A stretch of 31,040 nt of DNA, from the IMG/VR virus record IMGVR_UViG_3300037191_001576, positions 1 through 31,040 of that record; one strand, given 5' to 3'. This document shows positions 1-8,461 of the stretch, piece after piece (position 1 is the stretch's first letter; each line of letters begins with the position of its first letter). Source of the DNA: a virus. The notes below the pieces were generated by a model, which was not told the DNA's origin, made no database searches, and was given only the letters and a program-made list of their open reading frames with translations. The position numbers and the translations under genes were made by a program.

Positions 1-22
1 AGGCAAGAAACCTTGGGAATAA
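1..22 (+). CDS. C-terminal tail of an upstream gene (partial)
   Basis: An open frame entering from the left edge reads GKKPWE and stops at TAA 20-22. The stop overlaps the AAAGGAG ribosome-binding site (21-27) of the next gene, the tight spacing expected inside a late operon. Too little is visible to assign a function. Confidence 0.35.
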
Positions 23-37
23 AGGAGAACGTATAAA

Positions 38-1552
38 ATGGCTAATTATTTCAGCAAATATCAAGGGCGCGGTGGCCCAGCAATAGCACCCGGCATTGTC
101 CAGATGATGGGCAGCATTGGCGATGAGTATGCGAAGGGCATTGAGGGGCTGGCCGAAGGGATTGATAAGTACCGGCAGAACAAGGAAAAACGTGAAATCC
201 TGACTGAGAAAGGGGAGTGGGTCGCTAACCAAAAAATGCAAAACTTGGCAGCGTGGATCGAAGAAGACCCCCAACGGATAGACTCCAAGGAACACGACGA
301 AAAGCTCAAAGACATTCAGAAATTCGGGGAAGGGATTGTCGATATGCCCCTCGGCAAACTGGAATCCGCCATATCCAACTACGCGATGGATGTGGAACTC
401 GAAAACCGGCGACAAACGAGGGAGATACAGAAAGCGGAAGTGGAGGAATCTAGGCGTCGGTTTGATGCGGGGCAGGAAGCCACACAGAATCGGTTTGAGG
501 CGGGGCAGGAAGCCGCCAGCCGAGCGGAAAACAGAACGATTGAAGACCGGAAGGAGGCGCGAGGGAAAGAGGATGCCTCAAGAGAAGTGCATAAAGCCTT
601 CGCCGCAATTCCGACGCAGACGGAGACTTCAAGAGCCGGGTACTTTGAGGAAAGGAAAGTTCCAAAAGCTCCAGCCGGAACAACGCCGACGAAAAATTAT
701 GATTCGTCAGAGGCGCGTATTGGAGATGCGGTTTCGATAATAAACGACACGATTAAATCGAAGCAGAAAGCACTGGGTAAGTTTGAAAAAGAGCTAACGG
801 ATCTGTATGAAAACAACACCGTAAAACCTCACGGAATAATTTTTGATAAAGACCGAGATGTGTTCAATGCAACGAAAGGTGCGAAGTCCCGTCTTGAAAA
901 AGATATTTCCGCGCTCGAAATGGACAGAGAATCTCTGGACGAAGCCTCTCCAATTCAAACATCGGACGAAGACCGACTGGAAGTATTAAACAGATATGTC
1001 ACTCCACTCGAACCAATGCAAGTTGGTGCAGATGTAGGAGAAGCCCCGGCTGCGCTAACGGAGTACATTTGGAATCCTCCATCAAAAGGAACCCGACCAA
1101 CCACGCAAATCGAGCGTCACCGCAAGATGCAAGAAATTCTTGTCGAACATGGTGGAGACTTGGGGATGGATGAGTTGGGTAAATTTAGAAAAGAAATGGG
1201 CAAGCTCGACCCGAACCAGCCGAGTCCGTTTAGGTATGAGAAAGGCCCGAACAACACTTGGTTGGCCACGCACCAAGGCACTGGAGCTACGGTTAATCTT
1301 GGGCAAGAGGGCCACATGAGCGCAACAGAGATTGGGTACATCCACAAGCGAGCAGATACTCAACTCAAGAGTCTCACGGAGGCGAAGAAGTTTCTTGAAA
1401 AAGCCCTATTCGAGTATGATGAAAAAGCCGCCGATGGTATGTCGAGCGAGGCAGAACTCAAGCCACTCAAAGACCGCTTGGAACGTGCCAAAGCGGCACT
1501 CGAACAAGAACAACCAATCCTAAAATACGGCTCCGGCGGCTGGGAAAACTAA
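38..1552 (+). CDS. Coiled-coil-rich phage virion-associated protein
   Basis: A protein of 504 aa, very rich in Glu, Lys and Arg, with long predicted helical stretches (about residues 40-190, 260-310 and 430-500) and no signal peptide or membrane segment. I recognise no enzymatic domain. The start is well supported by AAAGGAG at 21-27, ten bases before the ATG. The stop touches the ATG of the 1538-aa internal virion protein, so the two are probably translated together. In podovirus-like genomes, long helical proteins just before the giant internal protein are often virion or ejection components, and that is the inferred role. Residues about 141-160 contain a short internal duplication of a RF(D/E)AGQEA motif. 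The family is not recognised. Confidence 0.8.
   Translation: MANYFSKYQGRGGPAIAPGIVQMMGSIGDEYAKGIEGLAEGIDKYRQNKEKREILTEKGEWVANQKMQNLAAWIEEDPQRIDSKEHDEKLKDIQKFGEGIVDMPLGKLESAISNYAMDVELENRRQTREIQKAEVEESRRRFDAGQEATQNRFEAGQEAASRAENRTIEDRKEARGKEDASREVHKAFAAIPTQTETSRAGYFEERKVPKAPAGTTPTKNYDSSEARIGDAVSIINDTIKSKQKALGKFEKELTDLYENNTVKPHGIIFDKDRDVFNATKGAKSRLEKDISALEMDRESLDEASPIQTSDEDRLEVLNRYVTPLEPMQVGADVGEAPAALTEYIWNPPSKGTRPTTQIERHRKMQEILVEHGGDLGMDELGKFRKEMGKLDPNQPSPFRYEKGPNNTWLATHQGTGATVNLGQEGHMSATEIGYIHKRADTQLKSLTEAKKFLEKALFEYDEKAADGMSSEAELKPLKDRLERAKAALEQEQPILKYGSGGWEN
458..514 (+). repeat. 24-bp imperfect direct repeat inside the 504-aa gene
   Basis: Positions 458-481 and 491-514 are the same 24-bp sequence with one mismatch, 33 bp apart. 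They encode RF(D/E)AGQEA twice. The 33-bp period keeps frame (11 codons), so this is a small coiled-coil repeat expansion, not a regulatory site. Confidence 0.75.
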
Positions 1553-4500
1553 ATGCCCATTATAAAAATAGAAGGGGTTGGCCGCGCCCAGTTTCCAGAC
1601 ACGATGGAGCGGGACGAGATTGAAGCGGCTATTCAGCTTCGCTACGGGAAGCACCTAAACGAGTTACGCCAGCAAAAGCGCGAGGTCGAGTTCCAGCAAG
1701 CCCAAGAGGCCGCTCAAAAAGTTGCCGACGAACAGGGCATTTGGGACAGCTTCACCGAAGGCATGGGGCGGGCGAAGGATGATTTCATTCTTGGCAAGAC
1801 CCTACTGGAACTCGACCACGCCGACGCTCAAGAACTCCTAGAAGAAGAATACCGAAACTGGAAGATCACGCCGCGAGCCGACGAGGCCGATATGTTAAGT
1901 GTGCGTGGAATCGGCAACATGGTGGGCGAAGCGGGGGTTACGATTGGCCCCACCATTGGGGCTGGCGTAGGCGCGGGCGCACTGACAACTCCACTCGGAG
2001 GACTCATCACCGCCGGGGTCACGGCCACTGGAATCCAAGCCACCTCCGCAAAAGGCGCAACTTTCCGAAACGACTACATCAACCTACGCCACCAACAGAA
2101 CATGGAGGGCGCGGACGATCCCGGTGCGGCATATGAAACCGCCCGCGACACCTCGAACAAAGCCGCCATGATTGCTGGTGGAATCGCGGCAGCATCCACG
2201 GCCATTCCAGTTGGCAAGTTTATCAAGCCCGGCAGCACCGTTGGCCGCACCGTTGGGAAAAAGGTTGGGGCAGAAGTCGCGTTCGATACCGGCTTGGGCG
2301 CAGCAGAATCCATATCCAGTGATGTGTACGCGGAGGCGCAAGGGGTTGAGCGAGGGAACATTCTGGAGAATGCACTTCGCAGTGCTGCCGGGGAGGCTTT
2401 AATTGGTGGGCCATTTTCAGTGTTTCATGGGCGCGGGTATTTGCGTGAAGCCAGACAGCAACGCAGCATTGCCCAAGTCGCCGAACGCCAAGCGGCATTA
2501 GAAGGGTTAGCCTCTGATGTTGGCCCCGAAGCAGTCAACCGCCAGACCTCCGAACAACAGGAATTACTTTACCTCAACCAAACCCTCCCAGAGGAGAAAG
2601 CTCGACTCGCCCAAGCTGAAACACAAACAAGAGTGGACACGGCTGGAGGCGCAGAAGCCGCGAATCGCCAGACCTCCGAACAAGAGCAGCTTACATACTA
2701 CCAGAAAAACCTAGTTCGAGAGGACGTTCCGCTGGGGTTCGATTCAGATAACCGTACTCCACAAGACACCCCCATACCGATGATCCTAGACGGGCCGATC
2801 ATCGACCCAGACACGGGGAAAGTTTTAGATGTGTCGCTGGAACCAGATGCGCCAATTGCTTTGCTGGACGAACGCGGCAACGTCATCAACCGGGGAGTGG
2901 AAAATGATGCGGGCCGCCTTGCAGCACTGGACATTGAGGCGAAGTTCGATGAACGAATCTCCAACAAGCGGGCCAATCCAGAGGGTGGCAAACTAGGATT
3001 TAGACGGACTGCCGAGGATTTTATCGACACGAAGCCCCGTGATGCTGATGTGGATGCGCCGGTTCCAGTGCCCCCTCGCGAACTCACGCCGACAGAGCCG
3101 ACGGAGTCGCCGACTACAAGGACTTTTCAGGAGGGGCATGAGGATATTTTTACCAGCACCCCTGAAACCACTACCACCACGGCAGAATCGCCAGCAACAC
3201 AAGAAGGGTCTGTCACCTCTCCAGCACCCAAAGTCGATAAAGGCCAACAACTACTTTTCGAGTTCCAAGAAGCGGTCAAAGACCTTGGAGGTCGCGTCGG
3301 CATGGGCGTCGATCCCATTGCCACCTACAAAGTTTTCAAGACGATGGTCAAAATGGCCGCGTACCAAGCTGCCCGTGGTGTTAAGTCTGCCGCTCAATTT
3401 GCAAAGCGCATTGGGGTTAAGTTGACTGAAGCCGTGAAGCAAGCGTGGGCCGATGGCAGCACGGGAGTTGCGCGGACTCCAGCCGAAATACCACAGGCAA
3501 CCGTGGATGACATATCGGGGCGCGGTAAACCAAGCCGCGAAACTGCAACTCGCCGCACCCTCGGCCAGATTGTCAGCGACCACATCGACGCAGCCAAGCG
3601 AAGGCTGGAACTGGACGACACGGATTCCAAGGCAAACGAAGTTATCCGCAAACTGGTGGATAGGTTCGTTGACTTGAAAATCCTCCAGCGGCTAATAACG
3701 GCTGGAAAGAAAATCCCCGACACCATGAACGCATACCTCCACATGGAGTTATTGTCGGATCGTGTTGGGGCTGCGCTGACAAAACTGCGATCAGAGGTGT
3801 TAGACCCGATGGTGGTGAGGATGAAGGAACTCGGCCTGTCTGACGCCGACCTTCATTTATATCTCCACGCCCGCCACGCCCATGAGGCAAACAAGCGTAT
3901 GTCGGAAATACGCGACGATATGCCAGACGGCGGCAGTGGCATGACGAACAAAAAGGCCGAGGATCATCTGGCAAGATTCCAGCGGGAAGGTAAGTTGCCC
4001 GGTCTTCAAGAGATTGAGAAAACGGTTCGTGCCCTGACGCAATCGAAGCTCGACCTCGAACTAGAAGGCGGACTCATCGACGAGGCCAACCACCAAAGAC
4101 TCTCCACCTACTACGAACGCTATGTGCCGCTGAACAGGGAAGGCGAACACTCTGACCACATCGAAAGCGGGAACAGCACATTTAAGGGCCACAAAAAGCG
4201 AGTGGGCAGCGGCAAGGATGTGGTGGACATCACATCAAATCTGTTCGCCCAATACTCAAACGCGATTGAGCAAGTAGAGCGCAACCGCGCAATGGCCGCG
4301 CTGGAGCAACTCGTCCAGAAATACCCGACCGAAGTTATTTCCAGAGCGAAGCCCAAGCTGGTTCCAGACTTCGGCCCCGACGGGAAGTTGACTTCCAGAG
4401 TCGATCCATACTGGAAAACCGCCGACGACATCGTAAGCTACTGGATTGCCGGGGAACAAAAGTTCCTCCAAGTCAACAACCCGGCCCTCGCCCGCAACCT

Positions 4501-6169
4501 CAAGAACATGGGGTATGGGTCAACCAACGCATTCATCCGAGCCTTCGGGGCGGGTAACCGTTTTCTTGCATTGGTCAACACGCAACTCGCACCTAGTTTC
4601 GTCATACCCAACTTTCTGCGCGATCTCCAGACGGCGAAAATCAACATGGCCGCCGAGGATGTTGAAGCCCTGCGAACCAACATCTTGCGGAGTGTGCCGA
4701 AAGCCTTCCGCGCAGCGTGGAAAGCGGAGGTTGGTGTGAAGGGGAAGAAATCCTACGAAGGGGTTGAAGGTCAATACTACAAGGAGTTCACAGAGATTGG
4801 CGGCAAGATTGAGTTCTTCGGGCTAAAAGACATTGCTTCGTACAAAAAACGAATCCAGCGGGGGTTGAAGGATCAGTCCAAGCCAGAGAAGGCTATTCGA
4901 TTCCTACTGGACAAAGCGGGCAGCATCAACGCCACCGTCGAAAACACGATGCGCCTGTCCGTGTATGCCAATGCCCGTGAGGCCGGGCTATCCAAGATGC
5001 AAGCGGCGAGCCTCGCCAAAAACGTCACGGTTAATTTCTCCAGAAAAGGCGAGTGGTCGAGCGGACTAAATAGTTGGTTCCTGTTTTTCAATGCAGGAGT
5101 GCAGGGGAGCTACCGCATGGCACAAGCAATCCAGAGTCCGAAAGTGCAGAAGATTGTTGGCGGCGTTGCGGCCTTTGCAGTTGCACAAGATTTGCTCAAC
5201 CAAATGATCTCGGACGAAGACGAAGACGGCGAATCATTTTACAACAAAATTCCAGAACACGTTCGGGAACGGAACATGATTATCATGTCGCCGCTAGGTG
5301 GCAAGGATTACCTCAAGATTCCAATGCCTTACGGGTACAACGTGTTTCATTACGCTGGAACCAATATGTCCAGAATGTTGCGGGGCGACATATCCGTTGG
5401 GAAAAATGTTGCACAAACATTCAACTCCACACTCAACGCATTCAATCCAATCGGCGGGGCAAGTGATTTATTCAGCATGGCTGGACTAGCGCGGGCCGCG
5501 ACACCCGACATACTTAATCCACTGGTGGAGTTGCCGAGCAACAAGGATTGGAAAGACACCCCGATTTATCCAGACCAAAATCCGTTTGATAAATATGAGA
5601 AGCCACGGTCGCAGCAATATTTCTCCAGTGTTTCGGCCCCGTCTAAATTCATCGCAGACAAACTAAACCGAATCACTGGAGGAACAGAAATCCAGAGTGG
5701 CCTTGTGGATTTGAATCCAGAAGCCCTCGACCATTTGATTTCGCATTTCTTCGGCGGCATGGGCAAGGACGCACTGCGCCCCTTCACTGGGGACGGCATC
5801 AATAAACTTCCAGTGGTGCAGCGATTTGCTGGGGGGCACACAAACTATTACGACCAAGAAAATTATTACAAGCTGCGAAGCGAAGTGTTTCAAGCCGACG
5901 CTCAAATCAAGGCACACAAAGCCCGTGGCGAAGTCCGCGAACTCAAATCATATTTGAACGAGGCAACCCCACTTCGCAAGATGCTTCCCCGAATCAAGGA
6001 CACGGATAAAAAGATTCTGGAACTCAACCAGAAGATTCGTGTGCTGGAAGCCAGTTCAAATTTAGACGATACTCAAAAAGCCGAGCGAATGGAAAAACTC
6101 AAGGAACGAAAAGTCCAGTTGATGAAGCTCACTCGTAAACGATTTTTACTACTCACGGGAAATGAATAG
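1553..6169 (+). CDS. Giant internal virion / ejection-type polyvalent protein (LPD38-like)
   Basis: A protein of 1538 aa. Residues about 1-35 match the short N-terminal motif with FPDTM and EIEAAI seen at the start of many phage internal proteins. Gly/Ala-rich hydrophobic stretches at about 118-167 and 204-224 could insert into membranes. A low-complexity Pro/Thr/Glu linker lies at about 480-560. The region around 1120-1190 (NATVENTMRLS, then NVTVNFSRKGEWS and WFLFFNAGVQGS) matches my recollection of large polyvalent-protein domain 38. The last 100 residues are coiled coil. Such proteins ride in the capsid and enter the host with the DNA. I see no clear lytic transglycosylase motif, so peptidoglycan cleavage is not claimed. 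It directly follows the 504-aa gene and is the last large late gene before attP. Confidence 0.82.
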   Translation: MPIIKIEGVGRAQFPDTMERDEIEAAIQLRYGKHLNELRQQKREVEFQQAQEAAQKVADEQGIWDSFTEGMGRAKDDFILGKTLLELDHADAQELLEEEYRNWKITPRADEADMLSVRGIGNMVGEAGVTIGPTIGAGVGAGALTTPLGGLITAGVTATGIQATSAKGATFRNDYINLRHQQNMEGADDPGAAYETARDTSNKAAMIAGGIAAASTAIPVGKFIKPGSTVGRTVGKKVGAEVAFDTGLGAAESISSDVYAEAQGVERGNILENALRSAAGEALIGGPFSVFHGRGYLREARQQRSIAQVAERQAALEGLASDVGPEAVNRQTSEQQELLYLNQTLPEEKARLAQAETQTRVDTAGGAEAANRQTSEQEQLTYYQKNLVREDVPLGFDSDNRTPQDTPIPMILDGPIIDPDTGKVLDVSLEPDAPIALLDERGNVINRGVENDAGRLAALDIEAKFDERISNKRANPEGGKLGFRRTAEDFIDTKPRDADVDAPVPVPPRELTPTEPTESPTTRTFQEGHEDIFTSTPETTTTTAESPATQEGSVTSPAPKVDKGQQLLFEFQEAVKDLGGRVGMGVDPIATYKVFKTMVKMAAYQAARGVKSAAQFAKRIGVKLTEAVKQAWADGSTGVARTPAEIPQATVDDISGRGKPSRETATRRTLGQIVSDHIDAAKRRLELDDTDSKANEVIRKLVDRFVDLKILQRLITAGKKIPDTMNAYLHMELLSDRVGAALTKLRSEVLDPMVVRMKELGLSDADLHLYLHARHAHEANKRMSEIRDDMPDGGSGMTNKKAEDHLARFQREGKLPGLQEIEKTVRALTQSKLDLELEGGLIDEANHQRLSTYYERYVPLNREGEHSDHIESGNSTFKGHKKRVGSGKDVVDITSNLFAQYSNAIEQVERNRAMAALEQLVQKYPTEVISRAKPKLVPDFGPDGKLTSRVDPYWKTADDIVSYWIAGEQKFLQVNNPALARNLKNMGYGSTNAFIRAFGAGNRFLALVNTQLAPSFVIPNFLRDLQTAKINMAAEDVEALRTNILRSVPKAFRAAWKAEVGVKGKKSYEGVEGQYYKEFTEIGGKIEFFGLKDIASYKKRIQRGLKDQSKPEKAIRFLLDKAGSINATVENTMRLSVYANAREAGLSKMQAASLAKNVTVNFSRKGEWSSGLNSWFLFFNAGVQGSYRMAQAIQSPKVQKIVGGVAAFAVAQDLLNQMISDEDEDGESFYNKIPEHVRERNMIIMSPLGGKDYLKIPMPYGYNVFHYAGTNMSRMLRGDISVGKNVAQTFNSTLNAFNPIGGASDLFSMAGLARAATPDILNPLVELPSNKDWKDTPIYPDQNPFDKYEKPRSQQYFSSVSAPSKFIADKLNRITGGTEIQSGLVDLNPEALDHLISHFFGGMGKDALRPFTGDGINKLPVVQRFAGGHTNYYDQENYYKLRSEVFQADAQIKAHKARGEVRELKSYLNEATPLRKMLPRIKDTDKKILELNQKIRVLEASSNLDDTQKAERMEKLKERKVQLMKLTRKRFLLLTGNE
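2537..2686 (+). repeat. Internal direct repeat in the giant virion protein
   Basis: 24-bp near-identical copies at 2537-2560 and 2663-2686 (two mismatches) encode NRQTSEQ(Q/E) twice, 42 codons apart. Around them the longer motif EA(V/A)NRQTSEQ recurs. The in-frame duplication suggests a helical linker that expanded by recombination. Confidence 0.7.
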
Positions 6170-6171
6170 GC

Positions 6172-6591
6172 GTGGACACAACAACCCTTGGCACAATTGG
6201 GGAACGCCTCGTCGAGGCCGAGTTATTGAAACTGGGGTTTTGTGTCGCCATCCCCTCAGTGGATATTGACGGGTACGATCTCCTTGCGGGAACTGACGCC
6301 CGCGAATACCATCGCCTCCAGATCAAGACCTGTCGGATTCCAGCGGAAATCAGGGGGAGCTACGGGTATCGGTACACTGCGCTCAAAAATAAGAAATCCG
6401 ATTTTTTCATATTCGTTTGCCTCATGCACAACACATTTTACATCGTCCCAACTAGCCTCGTTTCAAGTTCCATCCGACTCTCTGGAGACGGCAGTGGGCA
6501 GTCCGAAGTAGAAAAGTTTTTCGGCGCGTGGCACACATTAAAATCAACAACCAACAACCATGCGTCCACGCAAGTTCTTGATGCGGAGTAG
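6172..6591 (+). CDS. PD-(D/E)XK nuclease superfamily-like protein
   Basis: A protein of 139 aa starting at GTG, two bases after the previous stop. The pattern is typical of small PD-(D/E)XK enzymes: Glu11 in TIGERLVEAEL, Asp36 in the DIDGYDLL strand, then Gln50-Ile-Lys52 in RLQIKT. DGYDLL followed by QIKT is shared with restriction-like and resolvase-like members of the fold. Possible roles are DNA repair, junction resolution or a defence/anti-defence nuclease; the sequence does not decide. Its stop lies only 17 bases before the tRNA-Pro attP core, so in an integrated prophage it would be the terminal gene at the end opposite the integrase. Genes there are often cargo expressed in the lysogen. 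The start codon is not certain. Confidence 0.7.
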   Translation: MDTTTLGTIGERLVEAELLKLGFCVAIPSVDIDGYDLLAGTDAREYHRLQIKTCRIPAEIRGSYGYRYTALKNKKSDFFIFVCLMHNTFYIVPTSLVSSSIRLSGDGSGQSEVEKFFGAWHTLKSTTNNHASTQVLDAE

Positions 6592-6607
6592 GATACGTTA
6601 AAGCCGC

Positions 6608-6657
6608 CCTGACTGGGGGTCAGGAGGTCGAGAGTTCGAATCTCTCTATCCCGACCA
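6608..6657 (+). other. attP core: 3' half of a tRNA-Pro(GGG) gene
   Basis: The 50 bp fold as the 3' half of a tRNA. The anticodon arm is CCTGA (6608-6612), loop CTGGGGG with anticodon GGG at 6615-6617, then TCAGG (6620-6624). A variable AGGTC follows, then a T arm GAGAG-TTCGAAT-CTCTC (6630-6646), acceptor strand TATCCCG (6647-6653), discriminator A and CCA. The matching 5' acceptor CGGGATA and a D arm are absent upstream, so this is not an intact tRNA. A tRNA 3' half next to an integrase is the classic attP, because integration then restores the host tRNA gene. Confidence 0.88.
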
Positions 6658-6700
6658 TTTACTCATTTTTTTGCTTGTTTTATAGAGGCTAAATTCACAA

Positions 6701-6716
6701 TGTCCGTTTCAGGACA
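6701..6716. repeat. Short dyad between attP and integrase
   Basis: TGTCC (6701-6705) and GGACA (6712-6716) form a 5-bp inverted repeat around a 6-bp spacer, in the 106 bp between attP and the integrase start. It could be an arm-type integrase or excisionase site or part of the int promoter; the sequence alone does not decide. Confidence 0.35.
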
Positions 6717-6763
6717 CTTGTACCGTGGGCTGTTCCCGCACACAAGGCGTCGGAAAACGCAAC

Positions 6764-7948
6764 ATGAAGCCCGAAAATGAGGTTCCCACATCTGACCAAA
6801 TCCCACTCTACTACCATGACAAAGGGCGAGTGCGGTTCATGTATCGGGGGCGATCCTACACATTGTTTAAGCCGAAGCTGGGTTCAAATTTCTACATAAA
6901 AATCCAGCGTCAGGGCTACCGCAAAACAACCTCCCTGCACACGGCCAACCCCGTTCAAGCCGTTACAATGGCCGTTGGGGTCATCGATTTCATGCTGACT
7001 GGCCTTGATCCAGAGGCGGTAAAGCAACCCTCACACGCCACCGCCGATTTAGTCACTCGTTCGTACCGGGTCATTGCCCTGCGCCACGGGCTGAAAGAGC
7101 GAACAATCGACGGGAACATTTCCTCGCTCAAGAAAATCATTGGGCGGCGCAAGTCGCTTCGCAGCTACCCAATCTCCAGACTCACGGGGAAACTCATCCG
7201 CGAGTTCATAGATTTTGAACTGGACTTGATCGCAGGGCAGGGTGAAGCCGCCCGGCAAACCAAACTTCGCAGCATCTATTCGGTGTTGAGGCAGGCGAAA
7301 TCTATTTTTAAGAAGGCGTTCCACTCCCGGTACGAGGACGCTGGAATTTATCTCGGCGACATCGAGGGCTTCATGCTCGAACAAGCCGAGGCTCCAGTTA
7401 CGGTGGACAAGGAACCACTGGAGGACGAGGTTGTGGAAGCCCTTGATGCGAAGGTGGAGTCAATCCGCGACACCCGGCCCGACTTCCACGCCGCCTATCT
7501 ACTGGCCAAGTCCACACTTCGCCGGGGGGAAATCCAGCGGGCCAAATGGGACTGGGTGCAGATGAAAAAGGGCCACCCGCATATTGTCATGTCGGCGGAT
7601 CAGAAGGGGAAAAGAGCCACCGCCATACCGCTCGACCCCAAAATATATGCCGCCCTCCAGCAATGGTATAAGTTGACCGAGGACAAGGAATACATTCTCC
7701 CCGAAGACGGATGGACGGGTGAACGCTGCGGCTACTTCATGAAGGAACTGGACAAGTGGTTTAAGGTCGAGGGTGGACTCAAAACGGACAAAACATTCCA
7801 CGAACTCCGCGCCCACACACTCCACACGATTCGGGAGAAATACGGGCTGGAAGTTGCGGCAACGGTGGGTCGCCACTCGGAGGCCGGAATCACCGCAAAA
7901 CACTACACTGGCAAGAAGCAAATCCCCGCCAATTTCAGCTTTCGATGA
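6764..7948 (+). CDS. int: Tyrosine-type phage integrase
   Basis: Site-specific recombinase of about 394 aa. An N-terminal arm/core-binding region (about residues 10-210) precedes the catalytic domain. Counting from the ATG at 6764, the catalytic set is intact: Arg253 in TLRRGEI, Lys281 in ADQKGK, His346 and Arg349 in FHELRAH, His371 in VGRHSE and nucleophile Tyr381 in AKHYTG. An in-frame GTG at 6725 would add 13 residues. I prefer the ATG because the extension is unlike integrase N termini, but neither start has a good ribosome-binding site. It lies directly downstream of the tRNA-Pro half-gene, so it should integrate the phage into that tRNA. A palindrome related to the repressor operators lies 41 bases after its stop. 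Confidence 0.93.
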   Translation: MKPENEVPTSDQIPLYYHDKGRVRFMYRGRSYTLFKPKLGSNFYIKIQRQGYRKTTSLHTANPVQAVTMAVGVIDFMLTGLDPEAVKQPSHATADLVTRSYRVIALRHGLKERTIDGNISSLKKIIGRRKSLRSYPISRLTGKLIREFIDFELDLIAGQGEAARQTKLRSIYSVLRQAKSIFKKAFHSRYEDAGIYLGDIEGFMLEQAEAPVTVDKEPLEDEVVEALDAKVESIRDTRPDFHAAYLLAKSTLRRGEIQRAKWDWVQMKKGHPHIVMSADQKGKRATAIPLDPKIYAALQQWYKLTEDKEYILPEDGWTGERCGYFMKELDKWFKVEGGLKTDKTFHELRAHTLHTIREKYGLEVAATVGRHSEAGITAKHYTGKKQIPANFSFR

Positions 7949-7988
7949 AATGATGAAAATAATCGAAGAAAAAACTTGCAAAAAAAAC

Positions 7989-8002
7989 GGTGAGGACTCA
8001 CC
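7989..8002. promoter_or_regulatory. Operator-like palindrome O1
   Basis: GGTGAG-GA-CTCACC is a perfect 6-bp inverted repeat with a 2-bp centre. The same half-sites occur at 8411-8426 and 8439-8454, so it belongs to a family of three sites. It sits between the integrase stop and the 37-aa gene and is a likely binding site of the ribbon-helix-helix protein encoded at 8462. Confidence 0.6.
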
Positions 8003-8056
8003 ATTTCTTGAGTGCCGAACCAGAGAGACCCAGATAAAGCCCGTCTGCGGACATGG

Positions 8057-8170
8057 ATGAACGTAAAAGACATCCAAGCGTTGCGGGCTATCGCGGAGCG
8101 TGAGGGTATGGAGTTGGGGGATTTTTTAGCGAAGATTGCCAATGAGCGAAACCGGGTTTTGAAAAAATAA
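8057..8170 (+). CDS. 37-aa hypothetical microprotein
   Basis: A short frame encoding 37 residues (starts MNVKDIQAL, ends NRVLKK), mostly helical and strongly charged, with no Cys or membrane segment. It ends two bases before the ATG of the next gene, fitting an operon. It lies between the O1 palindrome and the O2/O3 pair, so the ribbon-helix-helix protein may control it. No family is recognised. A regulatory or leader peptide is possible, but only its spacing and composition support it as a gene. Confidence 0.45.
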   Translation: MNVKDIQALRAIAEREGMELGDFLAKIANERNRVLKK

Positions 8171-8172
8171 AA

Positions 8173-8400
8173 ATGACCAAGGAAGAAACGAATCATATCG
8201 AGGGGGCAGCGGAACTCGAAGTACAACACCACAAAAACGGCCACACCTGTCTCTGCCTCCTGTGGGTGGTGCTGGCCACAGTGGTTACGGGGGTAGGCGT
8301 TAGCCTCTGGCAAAATCAGACCGAATCGGAGTTGCGCCAGATCATCGCCACACAACAAGACATAATCTTGAAACAAACCATTGCCATCGCCAGTCGATAA
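8173..8400 (+). CDS. 75-aa single-pass membrane protein
   Basis: The protein has a hydrophilic N terminus of about 26 residues, one hydrophobic segment at about 27-47 (LCLLWVVLATVVTGVGVSLW), and a polar helical C terminus of about 28 residues. It contains a His-Cys cluster around residues 20-30 (HHKNGHTCLC). The shape is that of a small inner-membrane protein. Holin, spanin-like or superinfection-exclusion roles are all possible, and its position between integrase and repressor favours a lysogeny-expressed membrane function over lysis. It follows the 37-aa gene by two bases. Its end is followed by a T-rich stretch and the O2 palindrome, which may also stop transcription. Confidence 0.62.
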   Translation: MTKEETNHIEGAAELEVQHHKNGHTCLCLLWVVLATVVTGVGVSLWQNQTESELRQIIATQQDIILKQTIAIASR

Positions 8401-8410
8401 TTTTTTTACT

Positions 8411-8426
8411 AGGTGAGGTCTCACCT
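8411..8426. promoter_or_regulatory. Operator-like palindrome O2 (possible weak terminator)
   Basis: AGGTGAG-GT-CTCACCT is a perfect 7-bp inverted repeat. Its centre is 28 bp from that of O3. The right arm runs directly into TTTT, so in RNA it could also act as a small intrinsic terminator after the membrane-protein gene. The shared half-site with O1 and O3 makes operator function the leading reading. Confidence 0.62.
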
Positions 8427-8438
8427 TTTTATTTAACC

Positions 8439-8454
8439 GGGTGAGGACTCACCC
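8439..8454. promoter_or_regulatory. Operator-like palindrome O3 at the repressor start
   Basis: GGGTGAG-GA-CTCACCC is a perfect 7-bp inverted repeat ending 7 bases before the ATG of the ribbon-helix-helix gene. A protein bound here would cover the start region, the usual arrangement for an autoregulated repressor. Confidence 0.65.
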
Positions 8455-8461
8455 AAACAAC

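Noticed and set aside
6582-6657. Complete tRNA gene
   Set aside because: No 5' acceptor strand CGGGATA and no D arm upstream; only the 3' half is present, as expected for attP.
7499-8424. Leftward open frames of 192 and 173 aa over the integrase end and lysogeny genes
   Set aside because: They are antisense to genes with clear motifs and show no family resemblance or start signal.
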